DNA of 64,000 nucleotides, from assembly GCA_037953625.1 (NCBI GenBank), contig CM075649.1, forward strand, positions 61,984,660-62,048,659. Reading direction: 5' to 3'. The translations under genes were made by a program, and so were the position numbers. Of this stretch, positions 23,401 through 34,714 are shown in pieces. Source of the stretch: Crotalaria pallida (lineage: Eukaryota; Streptophyta; Magnoliopsida; Fabales; Fabaceae). The first letter of the stretch is position 1. Each line of letters starts with the position of its first letter. The notes below the pieces were generated by a model. That model saw nothing but the letters and a program-made list of their open reading frames with translations. It did no database searches and was not told the DNA's origin.

Positions 23401-23700
23401 ATTTTTAGACAAGCTTCTTCACCCCATAAACTTCATATCCAACGGTGGAATTTATTTTCTTACCATCCTATAATAAATTTATAATTTTCTCTTTTCGGTC
23501 GATTTCTAACATCTAAAACGCCGATTTAACTCCCGATTTCGCTTATATGACTTTGCCCGAAGCCACAATTGCCTTCTATACAGCCCCTAGGACTCATAAT
23601 TACTACTCACATATCTAGCAAAATTCATTAAGTCACTTTTCCAATTTTTATAAGGCTTTTAATTATTAATCTAATTTAAAATAAAGTTTGGGATGTTGCA
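20463..23700 (-). mobile_element. T array, LTR2 (middle, recombinant LTR)
   Basis: A 3238-base LTR shared by the two units. From 23700 down to about 23270 it carries LTR3 variants: the TTGCA end, the duplicated GCGCCTGGGCGTGC unit and ATCGGATCGG. From about 23190 downward it carries LTR1 variants. The switch lies between them, as expected for the hybrid LTR made by unequal crossing-over between the 5' and 3' LTRs of one element. It also has private single-base changes. Confidence 0.9.
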
Positions 23701-24727
23701 ATTCTCCCCCACTTATTAGAATTTCGTCCCCGAAATTCCGTTCAATTCCTTCAATTGGAGAACCATCCCATTGAATTTTCTTTTTACAATTATATTCCTT
23801 AATTCCGTCGCTCCTGCTTGTCTACACTTCACTCCGTGGTTACCCCGACAAGGATCTTTAAAGTTCTGGAATTAAGCTCTCCCCCACTTATTATAGGCAT
23901 GCCCCTTCGTACCCGTATACCCTTAAGTCCTCGTACTCAATGGGAGTACGAATTTGAATCAAGCTAACTGAGTTTTGTGTGGCTCCTTCACACAGTTATT
24001 AAGATTGGCTTCTCTTACGTTTGTCCGTTCAGGGATCTTGGTGAGATCCCGGGGGTTTTGTGTAGCTAAAGACTCTTATCCATAAGCTTCGTTGTGGGTC
24101 TAGTACTCGATTAGGCGTAAGGAATTTTGGAAAGAATACCATTCAAGCTAGTGTTTATCCCACTAATGGATCTTTGTATTCGCAGAATTCCTATCTCAAT
24201 TAATTTCTCACTTTATTAAGAAAGTTGCCATGACATCGTCCATTAATAGATGCAAAGATCGAGGCGACCGACCCCAATCTTACGTCCGTTAACAGCACAT
24301 CATCGGCGGTTTTGCTGATAGCATCATCATTTAATATATGTAGGACCAGAGTGGTCAGCTCTAATCTTACATTCTCTTAAACAACGACATTATCACGGAG
24401 TTTGGTTACTTTCTACTTGTCATTCAAAAGCTTAGTACTTTATTCTTTCTGATTTCTGCCTAATAAGTGTAGTTGCATCTATGTGTTTTCTTAAATTACA
24501 TAACTCTTTAATAGGAGATTAGGGATTAAGGCTCTAAATAGCACATGCTTTTCTAAGCTTTCACTAAAAAGGTTTCTGATCATCAAAGATCAACACCCAA
24601 GACTCATAGGGGATTTCTAATTTGGAGCAACTTCGTTTCTGTTCAAGTAATTAAGGGAAACATACAAGCATGTGACTCAGTAATTAAACATCGTCTCCTA
24701 GAGAGTGTTAAAGACTCAGCGTTTACC

Positions 24728-25849
24728 TCAGTTTGGTTTTCCTGCATTTCCCACTTCCTTCCCTTTCGAAGTGAGTACCTTTCCTCTCTGGATAGATCGT
24801 CTTTCACCTACTGGATGGGCTCTAGCTGTATTCACCTCTTTCTTCATAGTATTCTTGGGACAATTGGCAGCATAGTGTCCGGGTTGTCCGCACACAAAAC
24901 AACTAAAACTTCTTCTAGTTTGGTTCCAGAACCAGCACTCTCCACTGTGTTGCTTTCGACAATGTGGGCATGATGGAGGAGTGTCCACAGCAGTCTCACT
25001 CTTGCCCATAATTCTTGGGACAGTTGCCTTGTTGTGGGGAACAACATAAGGGCTTGATCTTTGAGTTGGCCCATCATTTCTGTTTGAACCTCCTGCCTTC
25101 TGCCCACTCTTAACTTTCTCTTTCGCCCTGTGATTCCTACTCTTTTCATAAGTACTGGTCATATTAACCAGTTGGGACAAATTTGCAATGTTCTGATATT
25201 CAAAGGCCATCTTAATCTCCGAACGAAGTCCTGTCTCGAATTTGATGCATTTAGTCCTTTCATCAGTGTCCCTGTAGCTTCCGGCATATCGGATCAGATC
25301 TTCAAACTTAGCAGCATACTCCCCGACACTCAGATCCCCTTGCACTAACTGCAGAAAGGCGATCTCCTTTTCTCTACGGACATCTTCAGGAAAATACTTT
25401 TCCAGAAATCGGATCTTAAACAAATCCCAAGTGATTTCCTGATTGTTCGCCTCCAAACCCCTCCGCATCTGTAGCCACCAGTGTTCTGCTTCACTAGTCA
25501 ACATGTATTGTGCTAGCAGAACCTTCTGTTCCTCCGGTGGTGCCATGGTATTAAGGATCTTTTCGATCTCCTGCAACCAAAGCTGTGCCCCATCGGGATT
25601 GAATCCTCCTTCGAACTTTAACGGTTCATTCTTCCTGAATCGTGCTAACCAGTCAATAGCAACTGGAGCTGGGGGTTGAGGATTCATTGCTGCAACTGTT
25701 GCTGTTGTTGCTGCTGCTGCGGCTGCTGCTATGTTCTCCCCCTGGTTATGGTGCATTTGCGCCATATTAGCAGCCTGATCCTGTTGCATATGTACCAGAT
25801 GTTCCAGAATAGCACGGATCCCGTCATTATCGACCCGTCTATCAGCCAT
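24728..25849 (-). CDS. gag: Gag-like protein of element T, copy A
   Basis: A 373-residue ORF identical in translation to the copy at 19163-20284: same N-terminal alanine run, capsid-like region, CPHC-type cysteines and CX2CX4HX4C zinc knuckle (CFVCGQPGHYAANC). It follows LTR1 and PBS as in any LTR element. The shared identity comes from segmental duplication of the whole internal region, so the two copies are not independent evidence of selection. No protease, reverse transcriptase or integrase follows before the polypurine tract. Confidence 0.9.
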   Translation of the reverse strand: MADRRVDNDGIRAILEHLVHMQQDQAANMAQMHHNQGENIAAAAAAATTATVAAMNPQPPAPVAIDWLARFRKNEPLKFEGGFNPDGAQLWLQEIEKILNTMAPPEEQKVLLAQYMLTSEAEHWWLQMRRGLEANNQEITWDLFKIRFLEKYFPEDVRREKEIAFLQLVQGDLSVGEYAAKFEDLIRYAGSYRDTDERTKCIKFETGLRSEIKMAFEYQNIANLSQLVNMTSTYEKSRNHRAKEKVKSGQKAGGSNRNDGPTQRSSPYVVPHNKATVPRIMGKSETAVDTPPSCPHCRKQHSGECWFWNQTRRSFSCFVCGQPGHYAANCPKNTMKKEVNTARAHPVGERRSIQRGKVLTSKGKEVGNAGKPN

Positions 25850-26011
25850 TCTGTTTAGTCATGCATAAGGCCGACAGTTAATGCTTAACAGCATAATTAA
25901 TAGTATAAACATCCTATCAATAGACTCTAGACTCTAAACTATAATTATCGATTACTCGCTCGGTGAGTAACCACTGGAGTAATGATTAACTCCAAGGGCC
26001 GAGGAAAAACT

Positions 26012-26023
26012 GCTCTGATACCA
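26012..26023 (-). promoter_or_regulatory. Primer binding site, T unit A
   Basis: Minus strand TGGTATCAGAGC, initiator tRNA-Met type, four bases from the end of LTR1. Confidence 0.92.
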
Positions 26024-26027
26024 AAAA

Positions 26028-29000
26028 TGTAACACCCTATCTTAATTAATACTCTAATTACCCCGATTTAATTAGTGACTTGAAAATTTCTTTTTAAAAC
26101 CATTTAAAACTTATAAAAATCTCTGTCAAATCGGACAGAGTTTCCTTTGTTTTATGGACATTCCAAAAATAAGAGTTCTCCTTGAAAACCTGTTTAACAT
26201 TATTACATAACCAGCAGTACGCCAACAGGGCAAAATACAAATCAGTTCAATACATTCGAGAACATTGTCTCCAAAATAATATTCAAGTTATAAAGTAGTT
26301 TGATTTCCCCAAAAGATAATACATCATATTTATTTACATCAAAAACCAAAGTTTAACTTTCCGAATCCACATACTATCACACCCGTAATATTCACACTCC
26401 ACGTTGTGGAGTGTGTCCCTACTCGGCCACGGCTAGTGCACGCTCCGCTTCTGTACCTATAAAAATATATCAAGAAGGGGAGCATTACACAGAACTTAGA
26501 AATATAGCCTCTACAAAAGCATAGTAATAAACCAAGGCCCTACCCTACACCATACTAAACAAATCACACACTACTTCACTATCCTCTTATACTACTCAAC
26601 ATTTCCTTATGATTTCAGTTACATACTTTCCCTATGCTTTTCAAGTCTTTCCAATACTTTCCATTCATTCCCACACCTTTCGGTGGGTTCTAATCACATC
26701 TACTCGTGCCATATAGGCGGGTCCATCATTTCACATTATCACGCTCCCGAAGGGAGGGTCCATATCATGCATCTATCCACTCCTCTGAGGAGGGTCCATC
26801 AATCATATGCATATCCACTCCTATAAGGAGGGTCCATTAATCACGCTCCGTAATGGAGGGTCCATTATATACACGCTCCGCTATGGAGGGTCCATTATAT
26901 ACACGCTGCGCTATGGAGGGTCCATTATATACACGCTCCGCTATGGAGGGTCCATTATATTTTCACACTCCACTTGGGGAGGGTCCATATAGATTATACA
27001 TATTTCCACTTCCATAGGAAGGATCATTCATAAACATTATCACATTCTCACTCCCTTTGGGAGGGTCATTGTACATTAATCATTATTCACATCATAAATT
27101 CACACTTTCACATTCCTATATTCACACCTCAATAGGTGGGTTATTCTCACATTAACCATATAATTCCATTGTTCAAGTATTCACTCACTTTCATCTCATC
27201 CCCCACATAATTTCTATTCAATTCATTGCACACTTTAGCACTCATTGCCCACTTTAGCCACAAATGCCCCTTTGTGTTATTGATTCACTTTCATACACAT
27301 TTAACACTCACATTATTCATTTATCACTAAGTCAACATTTTCTCTTATTATACATTCATCATTTTCACTTAGACTACATTTCTCTATAACTTCCATAATT
27401 ATTATCCGCCATCTTTCTAAACTAAAACCAATCTATCATCAATACTTTCCCCTTTTCTTTACCTCTCCCATGGTTATCCCATCAATATAATGTTTCATTC
27501 CTTTCACAATCTCCATTTCTTTTCAAGCTTATCCCGAGTCTCTAATTATTTCCGCTCCTTTATCCACTCTTAATTTCCTTTATAATTTTTCCTTATGATT
27601 TGCCAACCAGTTATTCTCATTACTCTCAAATTATATATCTACTTAGTCCATCACTTCCTTTCTATCCATGGTCATTTATATGTTTGTTCTCACAAATTTC
27701 ACTAGTTTCTCCTCCTATCCTTCATTAATTATTTCCTTTATTTTCATTTATACATTTGTTCTCACCAATTTACACTAATTATTCTTTTTATTCTCCGTCA
27801 ATTATTTCCTTTATTTTTATTGTCAAATACCCTAAGGTTTTATGCTACACTCCCTCTCAACCCCTAGCCATCACTATAACTAAAGAGAATCTACTTCCTA
27901 AGCTAAGGTAATACAAACCCTCTTACCTTCTTAAGAGGTGATGATGAATTCAAGCTCTAGCTCGTCGATCCTTGGTATGTGAGTTCCTTGTCCTTGACTT
28001 GGTTTTGAGTTGGAAGCATGAAATAAAGTCCTATACATTCTTGAGTGCAAGAACCCTAAGGACTTAAACTCAATTTCTATGAACTAAGGAAAGTTGGAAT
28101 GGAAAGGAAATTAATTCAGGATATAAAGCTAGCTTACCCAATTAGTGGTGGAAAATTGAAAAGCCAAAGAGAATGGAAGGAGGGAGTAACTCGTGAGGTC
28201 CAAGGGAGGAAGAGGATGGAGCTTTAACCAATCTCCATGGTGAAAAGCTTGATGGAGTTTGGTGGTTTTGGGTTTGAGGTGCCCAAAACAATGTGTTTAT
28301 GGTGGGATGTTGATGGGTGTGTGATGGGGTTGGGTTCTTGGTAGAATGGTGAGTATGATGGTTGCTTGGTTTGATTCTTGGGATTTATGTGATCGATGTT
28401 GGTTTGTGCTTCTTGGACCAAGGAGGAGAGAAGGGTGGAGAGAATGGAAGAATGAGGAGGATGATGGAAGAGGAGGATGAGGAGGAAGGAGATGATGTTG
28501 ATGATGGAGAAAATGTGGTGTTGTTGTTGGTTTTTGTTTGACTTATGGTGCCCCTTGCCAAGGAAAAGGAAATCATGTGGCTGAGATGGGCCAGCTTGGT
28601 GCCCAAGCTGAGATCTGGTGGCTGAAAACGCACCAGATCTAGTCGCGCGCGCCTGAGCACGGATCCGTGCACCTGAGCGCGAGCCACGCACCAACTGGTG
28701 CTGCTGGTCGAGCTGGTGCGTGCGCTGGTGGGGCTGATGCGGCTGGTGCGAATTTCTGGTGAGGTCAGGAACTGAGTTGGTGTGCCAGAAACGTGGCTGG
28801 TGCGCCTGAGCGCATGCATGGCGCGCCTGAGCGAAAAAGCTCCTGAGTTGGTGCATCAATGAACAGTGGTGCGCCTGGGCGTGCACTAGAATTTCCAAAC
28901 TTCGATTCGCCGTAACTTTTTCGTTAACCGCCAGATCGGGTCCAAATTTTTAGACAAGCTTCTTCACCCCATAAACTTCATATCCAAATGTGGAATTTAT

Positions 29001-29245
29001 TTTCTTAGCATCCTATAATAAATTTCTAATTTTCTCTTTTCTGTCGATTTCTAACATCTAAAACACCGATTTAACTCCCGATTTCGCTTATATGACTTTG
29101 CCCGAAGCCACAATTGCCTTCTATACAGCCCCTAGGACTCATAATTACTTCTCGCATATCTTGCAAAATTCATTATGTCACTTTTCCAATTTTTCTAAGG
29201 CTTTTAATTATTAATCTAATTTAAAATAAAGTTTGGGATGTTACA
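26028..29245 (-). mobile_element. T array, LTR1 (outer 5' LTR)
   Basis: A complete 3218-base LTR. Minus strand starts TGTAACATCCC at 29245 and ends GGGTGTTACA at 26028. The outer flank begins CACAC (29246-29250), one expected target-site copy; its partner at the other end of the array was lost with the LTR3 truncation. It lacks the extra GCGCCTGGGCGTGC unit found in LTR2 and LTR3. Its hairpin array is at about 26680-27145, and an AGATCTGGTG/CACCAGATCT inverted repeat is near 28610-28640. Confidence 0.92.
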
Positions 29246-29879
29246 CACACCGTCGACGATACGTCGTTTGGAATGCTTACTCTCTCCTGCCTCGTTGTTT
29301 TGTTGGTGGATGCCGATGCCACAATGAGCAGATTTGTGCTAGAGGATCAAAGGAATGCGGAAGGTTGGGTACAACCTGACGACGATGGAAGAATCGACGA
29401 TGCCGAGGAGTACCTTGAACTAGAAGGAGTACCCGTCGAGGATGGAGGCAAAGACTAATGTGTAGGCCTAATGTTAAGGTCTCCCTTTTCAGAGTATTGT
29501 ACTCCCTTAGCAGGTACTTAGACATTATTTGCTGCATCCACATGTACACCCGAATTATGTTTTATAAAGCTGGGTAACCAATGTTAAGTTTTCTGGTTAA
29601 GAACAAACAAGATGGGCTTTTAAATGTGATTTGTGAATGCAAGTTTCCAAGTGTGATGTTTCGTAACATCTCAGTTTGGAATTTGAGGTATAACGTGAAA
29701 TATGAGAATCAAATTTTATTGCAAACTATTTTGATAAAAGAGTTTGGAACTTGGAGATTCTCATGTCCATGTTATGTTGTCTTGTGTTAGGTTATTCAAA
29801 AAAAAAAAAATTGGCCCAAATTTTCTTTACAATTTATTAAAGAGATGATATTTTCCAGCTGCCAAATCGGGGTGTTACA
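29246..29879 (+). mobile_element. Z: 3' end of the long LTR
   Basis: Continuation of Z after the T array, ending GGGGTGTTACA at 29879 directly against W pol. An acidic 61-codon ORF (29273-29458, ending EGVPVEDGGKD) sits where W and V carry the acidic tail of the LTR ORF. It could be the end of a diverged equivalent, but the similarity is compositional only. The 29460-29879 part is AT-rich with no gene. The flanking ACAAG is the expected right target-site copy; the left one is outside the window. Confidence 0.75.
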
Positions 29880-29880
29880 A

Positions 29881-31738
29881 CAAGTGTGAAAGAAGTTTCC
29901 AAGAATTGAAGGAAAGATTAACATCATCTCCTGTGTTAATCTTGCCAGATCCCAATAAGCGTTTTGAAGTATTTTGTGATGCGTCAAGGCAAGGACTTGG
30001 AAGTGTGCTGATGCAAGAAAGACAAGTAGTCGCTTATGCTTCGCGGCAACTAAAGAGGCACGAGAAAGAGTTAAACATGAGACAAAGAAGATGGATGGAG
30101 TTTCTCAAAGATTATGACTTCAAACTCCAATATCATCCTCGTATGGCGAACGTGGTGGCAGATGCACTGAGCAGAAAAGCAATCCACATAAGCCAGATGA
30201 TGGTGAAGGAAGCCATTTTGATCGAAGAATTCAGAGATCTAAGCTTAACAATGGAAGTCGAGCCATCAAGTATCAAGATGGGCATGCTGCAGATTACAAA
30301 TGAATTCATGAATGAAATTCATGAGTTACAACAGAAGGATAAAGAATTGACTGAAAAGAAGAGACTGATGACAGAAGGAAAGGAGAAGGACTTTCACCTT
30401 GAATCAGATGCGATTCTTCGTTTCTGAACGAGAATTTGCATCCTGAATAATTCAGATCTAAGGAAGCTGATTCTTGACGAAGCTCATAAAAGCCGGATGA
30501 GCATGCATCCAGGCTCAACCAAGATGTATCAAGATCTGAAAAAGATCTTTTGGTGGTCAGGAATGAAAAGAGATGTTGCTAAATACGTAGCTTCGTGTTT
30601 GGTGTGTCAGAAAGCCAAAGCGAAACACCAGAAACCTAGAGGAGAGCTCCAACCATTGAATGTACCTCAATGGAAATGAGAGAGCATATCAATGGACTTC
30701 GTATCAGGTTTGCCCAAGACGACCTCAAATCTTGATGCAATTTGGGTAATAGTAGATCGGTTGACGAAGGTGGCGCATTTCATTCCAATAAGCACCTGAT
30801 ACTCTCTGGAGAAGCTTACCCAAATGTATATCAAGGAAGTTGTTCGATTACATGGGATACCTGCAAGTATCATATCAGTCCGTGATCCCAAATTCACATC
30901 CAGATTCTGGAACAGTTTGCACCAAGCCATGGGCACAAGACTTAGGATGAGTTCTGCATATCATCCACAGACCGATGGACAATCGGAAAGAACTATTCAA
31001 TCTTTAGAAGATGTTCTGAGAGCCTTTGCACTTGAAGAACAAGGAAGTTGGGATCAAGTGTTACCTCTTGCTGAATTCAGTTACAACAACAGCCATCATG
31101 CCAGTATAGGAATGGCACCATTTGAAGCCTTGTATGGAAGGAAATGTCAAACCCCGCTATGTTGGTTTCAAGTGGGGCAGAATTTGATGGTTGGTCCGGA
31201 AATGGTTCAGCAGACAACTGAGAAGATTAGGATGGTCCAGGATAAGATGAGGATGGCACAGAGTAGACAAAAGAGCTATGCAGACGTAAGAAGAAGGCCA
31301 TTGGAATTTTCAGAAGGTGATCATGTGTTTCTTCGGATCGTTCCGATGAAGGGAGTTAGCCGAGTCCTGAAAACCCGAAAACTCTCACCCAAATTCATTG
31401 GCCCTTACCAAATCCTTAAGCGGATAGGTTCTGCCGCTTACCAAATAGCCTTACCTCCGTCCTTAGCTAATCTGCACAATGTATTTCATGTGTCTCAACT
31501 CAAGAAATACGTGCATGATCCGACCTTAATCCTTCAGATTAAGCCTGATGACCTGAGTCTAAGAGAAAACCTTACTTTTGAAACCTGTCCTGTTCGTATA
31601 GAAGACCGTAGAGTTAAGCAGCTCGGAGGAAAAGAAATTCCTTTAGTAAAGGTCTTATGGGAGAACGGGAACGTGTCGGAAGCGACATGGGAATTAGAAA
31701 GTAAGATGCGTCAGGAATATCCAGGTTTGTTTTTATAA
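29881..31738 (+). pseudogene. pol: W pol remnant: RNase H, integrase, chromodomain-like end
   Basis: Starts mid-gene because Z is inserted; upstream parts lie outside the window. Order: connection/RNase H start (FEVFCDAS), an internal deletion of about 40 residues that removes the RNase H block containing the catalytic glutamate and second aspartate, the RNase H end (NVVADALSR), integrase zinc-binding region (DEAHKSRMSMHPG, CLVCQ), catalytic core, GPY/F-like module (KFIGPYQIL) and chromodomain-like C-terminus ending YPGLFL. Lesions: TGA at 30425 and 30677, TGA near 30799, and loss of the second integrase catalytic aspartate (ISVRDP where V has VSDRDP). The 31738 end is followed by the conserved hairpin and PPT. 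Non-functional. Closest relative here is V pol. Confidence 0.93.
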
Positions 31739-31743
31739 GACAA

Positions 31744-31782
31744 GAATTTCGAGGACGAAATTCCTTTTAAGTGGGGGAGTAT
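31744..31782 (+). promoter_or_regulatory. Conserved hairpin and polypurine tract of W
   Basis: AATTTCGAGGACGAAATT followed by AAGTGGGGGAG just before the 3' LTR. The LTR starts at 31783 as TATAACACCCC, so the usual TG has mutated to TA. Confidence 0.9.
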
Positions 31783-33089
31783 TATAACACCCCAAAATTT
31801 TAATCCTGGATTAATAAAAGTTAATTATAAATTCTATTTATAATTAATCTTTATTATGAATTCCTGATTAAATTAGATATTTAAATATTGCAAATAGGTA
31901 GAAAATAATTTATAATTTTTTTCTGTGCAAAAATTAGATTTTTGCATATTAGTCCTTGCCGTAGAACCTAAGTGCAATATTAGAAAGATTTTGGAGGGAA
32001 GAAGGAATAAAATAATTATTTTTCAAATTTGAGTCAAAAGACTGGAGTATTTCTAAGAACACTCGAGTATTCTGGGTAGTGTTGCTCGAGATAGTGCGTT
32101 TGATGAGTCATCAACGCGTTAATCCCCGAGTTCGATACGCAATCAGCTCAGGGACAACGCAAAGGGCATCGTGGCAAGCTGCATGAAGCTGAGAATTGGC
32201 TATTTAAACTCATCAACCACGAATTCAAGCTTTTTGTTGATGAATTTGTGAGTTTAGGGTTCCAATTTTATCTCCCACGATACTCCTTTAATTTCGAGAG
32301 TTAGGACGACTTTGATATACTGTTACGAAGCTCACATCCAGGGCTTCGTAAAAACACTAAGTTGGTTAGCTAGAATTAAGCATAGAGTGAGAATCGAATC
32401 TGAGAGGGGAAGGAGTTGAAGCTGGTTTCAGTTCCTGGAGCTTACTTGGACCATCGATTTTGGTAAGCTCTTGAACTTTTGAGACTTCAATTTCATTCCA
32501 TTCTCTTATGCATGTTGCAGAGAACGATTTCTAATCATTTCCCCAATTGTTTTGCATGATTTCACAATTAAAATCCCTGGTTTTATGACCTCATTCAAAA
32601 CTGAATTGCTGTCATATGATTTTTGGGGAAACTAGCTTGGAGGTCGTTTTTCTATCCAATTTCAATTCTCACACGACTTTGAGGTAAGTGGGAAGCTATA
32701 CATTCACTAGAATAAGGATTGATTTCATGAAATTATGTAGGAAGCCACCATGAGGCTTAAAGGGCTTAGTTTGAATTAGTATATTGGCTTGGAGGCCATT
32801 CTCTGTGTTGTAACTTGTTGGAGCATGTTTATTTTGTTACATGCAAGCTAAATGCAAGTTATTTTCATGTTGGAAATGCTCAGAATTGAAATTGACATGT
32901 TGAGTTGTTGAAAAATGATTTTTAATGCATATTGAATGCTCGGTTTTGATTCACTGTAATTTGATGTAATTTCTGTGTTGGAACATGTTTAATATACTTA
33001 AACTTAACTCTGTTGAACGTTGGTTTTGGTTAAAATTGGTTAGAATTGAATTTGGTATGTGAAAACTCAGTTTCAGTGTCGTTCTGTCA

Positions 33090-33380
33090 TGGAATACTCA
33101 AGTCTTTGGCTCGATACTCGAGTATTTCGTGGTGCACTAGTGCGTCTGGCAGCACCAGTACTCGAGTGTTTGAGCTGACGCTAGAGTATTGTCTGATGCA
33201 CCAATTTGAAATTGTGATGAACCACTCGAGTCTTGCATGAACTACTCGAGTATTCTGGAATGATGAAATACTCGAGTAATTCATGAACTACTCGAGTATT
33301 TCTGGAAAACTTGAAACTGTACTCTTCAGAAAACATATGAACGACTCGAGTCTTTTGGTAAGATACTCGAGTATTTTTAG
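33090..33380. repeat. Main ACTCGAGT palindrome cluster of W
   Basis: About eight intact ACTCGAGT palindromes plus near copies (CTCAAGT, CTAGAGT) between unique spacers. The small cluster is at 32040-32095. In V the same LTR position carries TAACCGGTTA instead. Confidence 0.9.
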
Positions 33381-33624
33381 TCAGAACGCTTAAATTGCAT
33401 TTTTAAATCTAACCGAGTTATTTTAACCCAAGTTATCAATCCTAAAGTTAATTAATAATGTTCCAAGAAGTTAATTAGACTATAAGATTACATCAATTAC
33501 TTTGAGTACTTGTGAATCAATTATTCCATGTTGGATATTTAGATTAAAGAGGAATTAATCTTAAATGGAATATGTTATGGCATTCATGCATGGTGTTGGT
33601 GGTAGATCGTCTTTTTGTCATGTT

Positions 33625-33999
33625 CAAAGGTTACTGCTTGCTTGACCCCACTTCAAGGTTGACGTTGTGGGTCTTATGTCTAGATGACTATGTAATACAA
33701 GTGATAGTTTACGTTTTGGCGACGTGACGTTCACTAGATAAAGTGACGTTGTTTATCACTTTTAAGCAAGTACGCCATACGTTTGATAACGTATTTTTTG
33801 AACACGAGGAGGGCCTCTGGGAGTGCCAAAGGTTACTGCTTGCTCGACCCCACTTCAAGGTTGACGTTGTGGGTCTTATGTCTAGATGACTATGTAATAC
33901 AAGTGATAGTTTACGTTTTGGCGACGTGACGTTCACTAGATAATGTGACGTTGTTTATCACTTTCGGGCAAGTACGCCATACGTTTGATAACATATTAT
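33625..33999. repeat. Tandem 173-base repeat pair with hairpins in W
   Basis: Two copies offset by 202 bases. Each can pair GACCCCAC with GTGGGTC, and AGTGATA with TATCACT, and contains ACGTT-TTGGC-GACGT. The TTGGC loop resembles TTGGT of the solo LTR (minus strand) and the TGG loops of X and V. Occupies the hairpin-array position of the LTR. Confidence 0.75.
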
Positions 34000-34228
34000 T
34001 TATGTATTCTGGGAATACAATGAAGTTATGGAAGGACGTCCATTTGAGTGACTAGTTGGAGAAGTTTAGAAGAGTGATATATCATGCATCATATCATCAT
34101 TGGTTTAATTATGTGATTAAATTTGATATGATTGTAAAATGCTCACTGCTACATTTGCGTTATATTTATTGCTCATCCTTATTTGATTATGTGTATGTAC
34201 ATGCTTACCCCTATGCCCTTGATAGGTG

Positions 34229-34714
34229 ATGGCACGTTACCTAGCATGCGTAGAGATCAGACCCATCCCTAGCGGGGTATGGACATATGAGGAACACCGA
34301 GCGACGTTTGAGGGTGAGGTGGAGTTCACACTCTTCCACCCAAACCCCCTCGTTCGGGTGCGCCCTCGTAGATTTAGGGTACCTATTATATATACTATGC
34401 ACATCCCTGCTTTTTATGTTTATAGAGGACCACCCCCACCATCTCGACCTGTACGTAGGTTTCATAGTTTTTGTTTCCGTCCTGCTACTCATTCTCATCC
34501 CTCTGCCTTCAGAGTTTTCACTGATGTGGATGTTCCTGCATCCGATCCGATTGGAGCTGGTAGGACTCCACCAGCCAATACTTATGGACCTACTGATAGG
34601 TCTGCCACCCTGTCGGATGGGATAGAGGAGGATCCCGAGGAGGAGGAGGACGTGGAGGAGGAGGTACCAGTCGAGCCGGTTCCCAGACCTCATGGAGGTC
34701 CCAGTGGTTCTTAG
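34229..34714 (+). CDS. Unrecognised conserved protein encoded inside the W LTR
   Basis: 161 codons, starting at the ATG four bases after an acceptor-like ATAG; an in-frame TAG ends the putative intron just before. Seen: ARYLAC at the start, a SGVW.YEEHRATFEGEVE block (about 15-35), an arginine-rich RPRRFR stretch (about 45-50), GPPPP and RRFHSF (about 70-85), and an acidic tail of EEDPEEEEDVEEE type. Over the first 48 codons this copy and the V copy differ at 22 synonymous and 5 amino-acid-changing codons by my count, which indicates past selection on the protein. It is outside gag-pol. I recognise no domain; it may be an accessory protein made from a spliced or LTR-initiated RNA. No signal peptide or membrane segment seen. 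Confidence 0.7.
   Translation: MARYLACVEIRPIPSGVWTYEEHRATFEGEVEFTLFHPNPLVRVRPRRFRVPIIYTMHIPAFYVYRGPPPPSRPVRRFHSFCFRPATHSHPSAFRVFTDVDVPASDPIGAGRTPPANTYGPTDRSATLSDGIEEDPEEEEDVEEEVPVEPVPRPHGGPSGS

Larger units (their letters stand above)
23701..26027 (-). mobile_element. T array, internal region A (gag only)
   Basis: The second 2327-base internal domain, same order as region B: PBS (26023-26012), gag (25849-24728), about 1 kb without coding sequence, conserved hairpin and polypurine tract (23747-23701). I saw no base difference from region B, so the duplication is recent. Confidence 0.9.
32684..34225 (+). other. Putative intron inside the W LTR
   Basis: GAG|GTAAGT donor at 32684 and a pyrimidine-containing ATAG acceptor at 34225, immediately before the LTR ORF. 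Corresponding pairs exist in V (60287 to 58785, minus), the solo LTR (12183 to 10916, minus) and X (35678 to 37006). Splicing is inferred from site conservation, not shown. Confidence 0.5.

Noticed and set aside
29273..29458. Independent small gene in the Z end
   Set aside because: Only acidic composition and position link it to the LTR ORFs; the T insertion has removed its upstream part. Kept as a note under Z.
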